Below the pieces are notes generated by a model. It was not told the DNA's origin. It was given only the letters and a program-made list of their open reading frames with translations, and searched no databases. DNA of 64,000 nucleotides from Chromatiaceae bacterium (GTDB lineage: Bacteria; Pseudomonadota; Gammaproteobacteria; Chromatiales; Chromatiaceae), in assembly GCA_022340805.1 (NCBI GenBank), contig JAJDNF010000030.1, positions 1-64,000 of the forward strand, read 5' to 3'. The position numbers and the translations under genes were made by a program. Below are positions 61,461 through 64,000 of this stretch, one piece after another; position 1 is the stretch's first letter; every line of letters starts with the position of its first letter.

Positions 61461-61490
61461 AGCGCGACGCCCCCCGTCGCGCTTTTTTTT
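61461..61490 (+). terminator. Strong Rho-independent terminator
   Basis: AGCGCGACG (61461-61469) and CGTCGCGCT (61475-61483) pair fully around a 5-base C loop, followed by eight T residues. It is the best terminator in the window and lies between the ferredoxin gene and rplM. Confidence 0.88.
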
Positions 61491-61576
61491 GCGCCCGGGC
61501 CGGCAGGACAGGCCCGGCCGGCCGGCGGCGAACCGGTCCTGGCCCGGGCGTATCGTCCCGCAGTTCCGCAAAAAAC

Positions 61577-61605
61577 TTGCGCAAGTCCGGATTCCTGGGT
61601 AACAT
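61577..61605 (+). promoter_or_regulatory. Predicted rplM-rpsI promoter
   Basis: TTGCGC (61577-61582) and TAACAT (61600-61605) are 17 bases apart, 50 bases before rplM and after the strong terminator, so the ribosomal genes would have their own start. Confidence 0.5.
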
Positions 61606-61654
61606 TCGCGCCCTTTCGTGAACAAGCACAACTCCTCGTGTGGAGCAGAATTTA

Positions 61655-62086
61655 ATGAGCACCACGGTTAGCGCAAAGCCCGCCGAAGTCCGCCGGGAAT
61701 GGTTATTGGTCGATGCCGATGGCAAGACCCTGGGTCGTCTGGCCTCCGAGATCGCACGTCGGCTGAAAGGCAAACACAAACCGATCTTCACCCCGCACGT
61801 CGATACCGGCGACTACGTCGTGGTCATCAATGCCGAGAAGGTTGCGGTTACCGGCAACAAGCTGAAGGACAAGATGTATCATCACGTCACCGGCTACGTC
61901 GGCCACCTGAAATCGATCAGCCTCGAGAAGCAGTTGCAGAAGGCGCCCGAGCTCGTTCTCGAGACCGCCGTCCGCGGGATGCTGCCGCGCAACCCGTTGG
62001 GTCGCGCGATGATGAAGAAGCTGCGCATCTTCGCCGGCCCCGAGCACACCCACCAGGCGCAGCAGCCCAAGCCGCTGGATATCTGA
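61655..62086 (+). CDS. rplM: 50S ribosomal protein L13
   Basis: L13 is an early-assembling 50S protein. The 143-aa protein shows the full family sequence: [46 protein letters not shown], and [19 protein letters not shown]. The ATG at 61655 follows GGAGC. It has a slightly extended N-terminus ([14 protein letters not shown]). rpsI follows after 14 bases, as in nearly all bacteria. Confidence 0.97.
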   Translation: MSTTVSAKPAEVRREWLLVDADGKTLGRLASEIARRLKGKHKPIFTPHVDTGDYVVVINAEKVAVTGNKLKDKMYHHVTGYVGHLKSISLEKQLQKAPELVLETAVRGMLPRNPLGRAMMKKLRIFAGPEHTHQAQQPKPLDI

Positions 62087-62100
62087 GAACGGAACTGAGC

Positions 62101-62493
62101 ATGGCACAACAGATGAATTACGGCACCGGCCGCCGCAAGACCTCCACGGCCCGTGTTTTCCTCAACAGCGGCAATGGCAACATCACCGTAAATGGTCGCC
62201 CGCTGGACAAATTTTTTGGTCGTGAGACGGCCCGCATGGTGGTCCGCCAGGCGCTGGTGGTGACCGACATGGCCGACAAGGTCGACATCAACGTGACTGT
62301 CCTCGGCGGCGGCACGACCGGCCAGGCCGGTGCGATCCGTCACGGCATTGCGCGCGCGCTGGTCGAACACGACGAGGGTATGCGGTCCACGCTGCGCCGC
62401 GCCGGCTTCCTGACCCGTGACGCGCGAATGGTCGAACGCAAGAAGGTCGGCCTGCACAAGGCGCGCAAGCGTCCGCAGTACTCGAAGCGCTAA
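62101..62493 (+). CDS. rpsI: 30S ribosomal protein S9
   Basis: S9 contacts P-site tRNA through its C-terminal tail. The 130-aa protein begins [20 protein letters not shown] and ends with the universal [14 protein letters not shown] tail. Length and sequence are complete. It is co-transcribed with rplM. Confidence 0.98.
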   Translation: MAQQMNYGTGRRKTSTARVFLNSGNGNITVNGRPLDKFFGRETARMVVRQALVVTDMADKVDINVTVLGGGTTGQAGAIRHGIARALVEHDEGMRSTLRRAGFLTRDARMVERKKVGLHKARKRPQYSKR

Positions 62494-62545
62494 TCCGCAG
62501 GGTGGGCCTGGGGTCGATACAGACCGACTGGCCACCCTGATCCCT

Positions 62546-62621
62546 TGGGGCGTAGCTCAACTGGCAGAGCGACGGACTCTGACTCCGTAGGTTCGAGGTT
62601 CGACCCCTCGCGCCCCAGCCA
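62546..62621 (+). tRNA. tRNA-Gln (anticodon CTG)
   Basis: A 76-base cloverleaf fits perfectly: acceptor TGGGGCG/CGCCCCA, D stem GCTC/GAGC, anticodon stem ACGGA/TCCGT with loop CTCTGAC (anticodon CTG at 62579-62581), T arm CGAGG/CCTCG with TTCGACC loop, discriminator G and encoded CCA. The anticodon reads CAG glutamine codons. Confidence 0.96.
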
Positions 62622-62641
62622 ACTCGGAAAAATCATACAAG

Positions 62642-62662
62642 AGCCCCGCAAGGGGCTTTTTT
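62642..62662 (+). terminator. Rho-independent terminator after tRNA-Gln
   Basis: AGCCCC (62642-62647) pairs with GGGGCT (62652-62657) around GCAA, followed by T residues to 62662. It ends the tRNA transcript. Confidence 0.85.
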
Positions 62663-62851
62663 GTTGCGCCACGCGGCCGGCCCGCAACAGGCAGTCCCGC
62701 TGGATCACCCGCAAAGATTCGGAAAGCGCTTTAGCATCTGCGCGTAACACGCCATTTTATAAATGTTTTTGTATTTCAAGCATTTGCCGACTGGCGTAGT
62801 GTATTGTTTTTGCCACAGGAACCCAATGTGTCGATTTTTTACAAAAAAGAC

Positions 62852-62880
62852 TTGCTTTGTCTCATCGGGACCACTAGTAT
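62852..62880 (+). promoter_or_regulatory. Predicted sigma-70 promoter of the porin gene
   Basis: TTGCTT (62852-62857) and TAGTAT (62875-62880) are separated by 17 bases in an AT-rich region, 52 bases before the porin ATG. GGGAG lies just before the start. Confidence 0.6.
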
Positions 62881-62931
62881 TCTCTCCGCACAGCTTTTCT
62901 TTCCAACCTAACCTTTTACGGGAGTTCTCAA

Positions 62932-63987
62932 ATGAACAAAAAGCTTCTCGCCGCAGCCATCGCTGCCGCCGTTGTCGCTGCCCCGGCCGCTTTCGCTGAA
63001 AGCGTCGTGTACGGCAAGATCCATACCTCGTTCGACACCACCGACATGGAAAGCTACGACGTCGATAACAACGAGCTGAACAGCCGCGCCTCGCGTCTGG
63101 GCTTCAAGGGCTCGGAAGACCTGGGCAACGGTCTGAAGGCCATCTACCAGATCGAGCTGCAGGTCAACTCTGACGGCGGTGGCAAGGGCCAGAGTGGCGC
63201 CAACAGCGGCCTCGGCAACTCCTCGCGTAACACCTTCGTCGGTCTGTCGAGCGACTGGGGTACCGTGCTGGCCGGTCGTCATGACACCCCGATGAAGGTC
63301 GCGTTCTACGCCTCGGGCAACGAGATCCTGGGTGACTCCGTGCTCGACCTGAACCTGGGCAACAACCTGAGCTGGTCGCGTTCCAAAGGCGCCCCGATCG
63401 GTGTGTTCCACGAGTACCGTGCCAGCAACGCTGTCGCCTACATATCGCCGAGCTTCGCCGGCTTCACCCTCGCCGGTGCGATCATCCCGGGTGAGGACAC
63501 CAAGTCGCAGAATGCCGAAGGCGACGGCCCTGCTGACCACTACTCGGTGGGTGCCATGTGGGGTGCCAGCGGCCTGAAGGCCAGTGGCGGCTACACCATG
63601 TACAACACCGACAGCAACGATCCGGGCACAGATGACATCGACGTCTGGCAGGTAGGTGCTAGCTGGACCGGCAACGCGTTCCACATCGGCGCCGAGTACG
63701 AAGACACCAGCAACGCGGGCTTCGTCGATGGCCAGGACTACAGCGCCTGGGCCGTCACCGGCAAGTTCACCTTCGGCAACAATGCAGTTGGCGCCGTGTA
63801 CACCGATGCCGAGATGGACAATCAGTATGATTCCAGCGGCTGGGGCGTGAGTGCTGAGCACAACTTCAGCAAGCGTACCAAGGTCTATGCTGCCTATGCA
63901 GACAACACCCTGGACTACGATAGTAAGGTCGGTGGTGGCAGCGACGACGACCAGGTCTTCTCGCTGGGTATGATCCACGACTTCTAA
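62932..63987 (+). CDS. Gram-negative trimeric porin
   Basis: The 351-aa precursor has a signal peptide (22 residues, ending APAAFA) and a mature part starting ESVVYGKIHTSFD. It shows the porin pattern of alternating strands, SRLGFKGSEDLGNGLKAIYQIE, and GLSSDWGTVLAGRHDTPMK, and ends in Phe (MIHDF), the signal for the Bam machine. A strong promoter, good ribosome site and codon use suggest a major outer-membrane protein. Substrate preference is not readable. Confidence 0.94.
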   Translation: MNKKLLAAAIAAAVVAAPAAFAESVVYGKIHTSFDTTDMESYDVDNNELNSRASRLGFKGSEDLGNGLKAIYQIELQVNSDGGGKGQSGANSGLGNSSRNTFVGLSSDWGTVLAGRHDTPMKVAFYASGNEILGDSVLDLNLGNNLSWSRSKGAPIGVFHEYRASNAVAYISPSFAGFTLAGAIIPGEDTKSQNAEGDGPADHYSVGAMWGASGLKASGGYTMYNTDSNDPGTDDIDVWQVGASWTGNAFHIGAEYEDTSNAGFVDGQDYSAWAVTGKFTFGNNAVGAVYTDAEMDNQYDSSGWGVSAEHNFSKRTKVYAAYADNTLDYDSKVGGGSDDDQVFSLGMIHDF

Positions 63988-64000
63988 TCGCTGATCAGAA

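Larger units (their letters stand above)
61407..61490 (+). promoter_or_regulatory. Trp-Trp leader-peptide-like frame with overlapping terminator
   Basis: From ATG 61407 (or 61419) a frame reads MLIHMNQFSSILLWWLLLSA and runs into the terminator. Two tandem Trp codons (61446-61451) lie nine bases before the stem, so a ribosome stalled there would cover its left arm. This is the geometry of an amino-acid attenuator. The frame stays open beyond 61490, but I do not support a longer protein. No trp gene is downstream; rplM is next. Confidence 0.4.

Noticed and set aside
61407-61655. 82-aa protein reaching from the leader ATG to the rplM start
   Set aside because: The frame passes through a strong terminator and the rplM promoter; only the first 20-odd codons fit a leader-peptide reading.

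Overview
The window is GC-rich DNA from a gammaproteobacterium. The gene order pilMNOPQ-aroK-aroB-damX, the rplM-rpsI pair, a DamX-type SPOR protein, PilU, Coq7 (aerobic ubiquinone synthesis), HemW and a zinc-type L31 all fit that class. The set resembles free-living or sulfur-oxidiser-like lineages near Chromatiales, but genus cannot be set from the sequence alone. Almost all of the window is ordinary chromosome. I see no prophage, insertion sequence, CRISPR array or rRNA.

Layout. (1) 1-8.8 kb, mostly leftward: a broken DHA2-type drug exporter remnant, a DUF599 membrane protein, MprF (lysyl-phosphatidylglycerol synthase/flippase), and an RND efflux pump with its adaptor under a divergent TetR regulator. 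(2) 8.9-13.8 kb, rightward: a small K+-channel-like protein, PilU, a META-domain protein, then a two-gene cassette of a papain-like peptidase fused to an alpha/beta hydrolase and a GH108 muramidase. (3) 13.8-25.4 kb: a complete urea module, urtABCDE (ABC uptake), a 55-aa membrane peptide, and ureDABCEFG (nickel urease with accessory proteins). A clear sigma-54 promoter motif precedes urtA, which fits nitrogen control. (4) 25.7-30 kb: a CPA2 antiporter with a cyclic-nucleotide-binding tail, and glycogen phosphorylase. (5) 30.3-39.5 kb: uvrD, hemW, two small proteins (CPXCG and a Rof-like Rho inhibitor), DUF3135, rpmE, malic enzyme, malate dehydrogenase, citrate synthase, and a nucleotidyltransferase-like protein. 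(6) 39.5-58.4 kb: penicillin-binding protein 1A divergent from pilMNOPQ-aroKB-damX, then gltB, gltD and hemE. (7) 58.5-64 kb: a YkgJ-type protein, coq7, a GlcF-like Fe-S protein, a divergent thioredoxin-like ferredoxin, rplM-rpsI, tRNA-Gln(CTG) and a trimeric porin.

The genes link nitrogen capture to assimilation and carbon supply. Urea is imported and hydrolysed to ammonia, GltBD turns glutamine nitrogen into glutamate, and malic enzyme, malate dehydrogenase and citrate synthase feed 2-oxoglutarate precursors.

The most unusual items are the papain/alpha-beta-hydrolase fusion beside a muramidase without signal peptide (13 kb), a Trp-Trp leader-peptide-like element with a strong terminator but no trp gene downstream (61.4 kb), an antiporter-cNMP fusion (26 kb), and several strong intergenic hairpins (urtA-urtB, ureA-ureB, pilQ-aroK, gltB-gltD).
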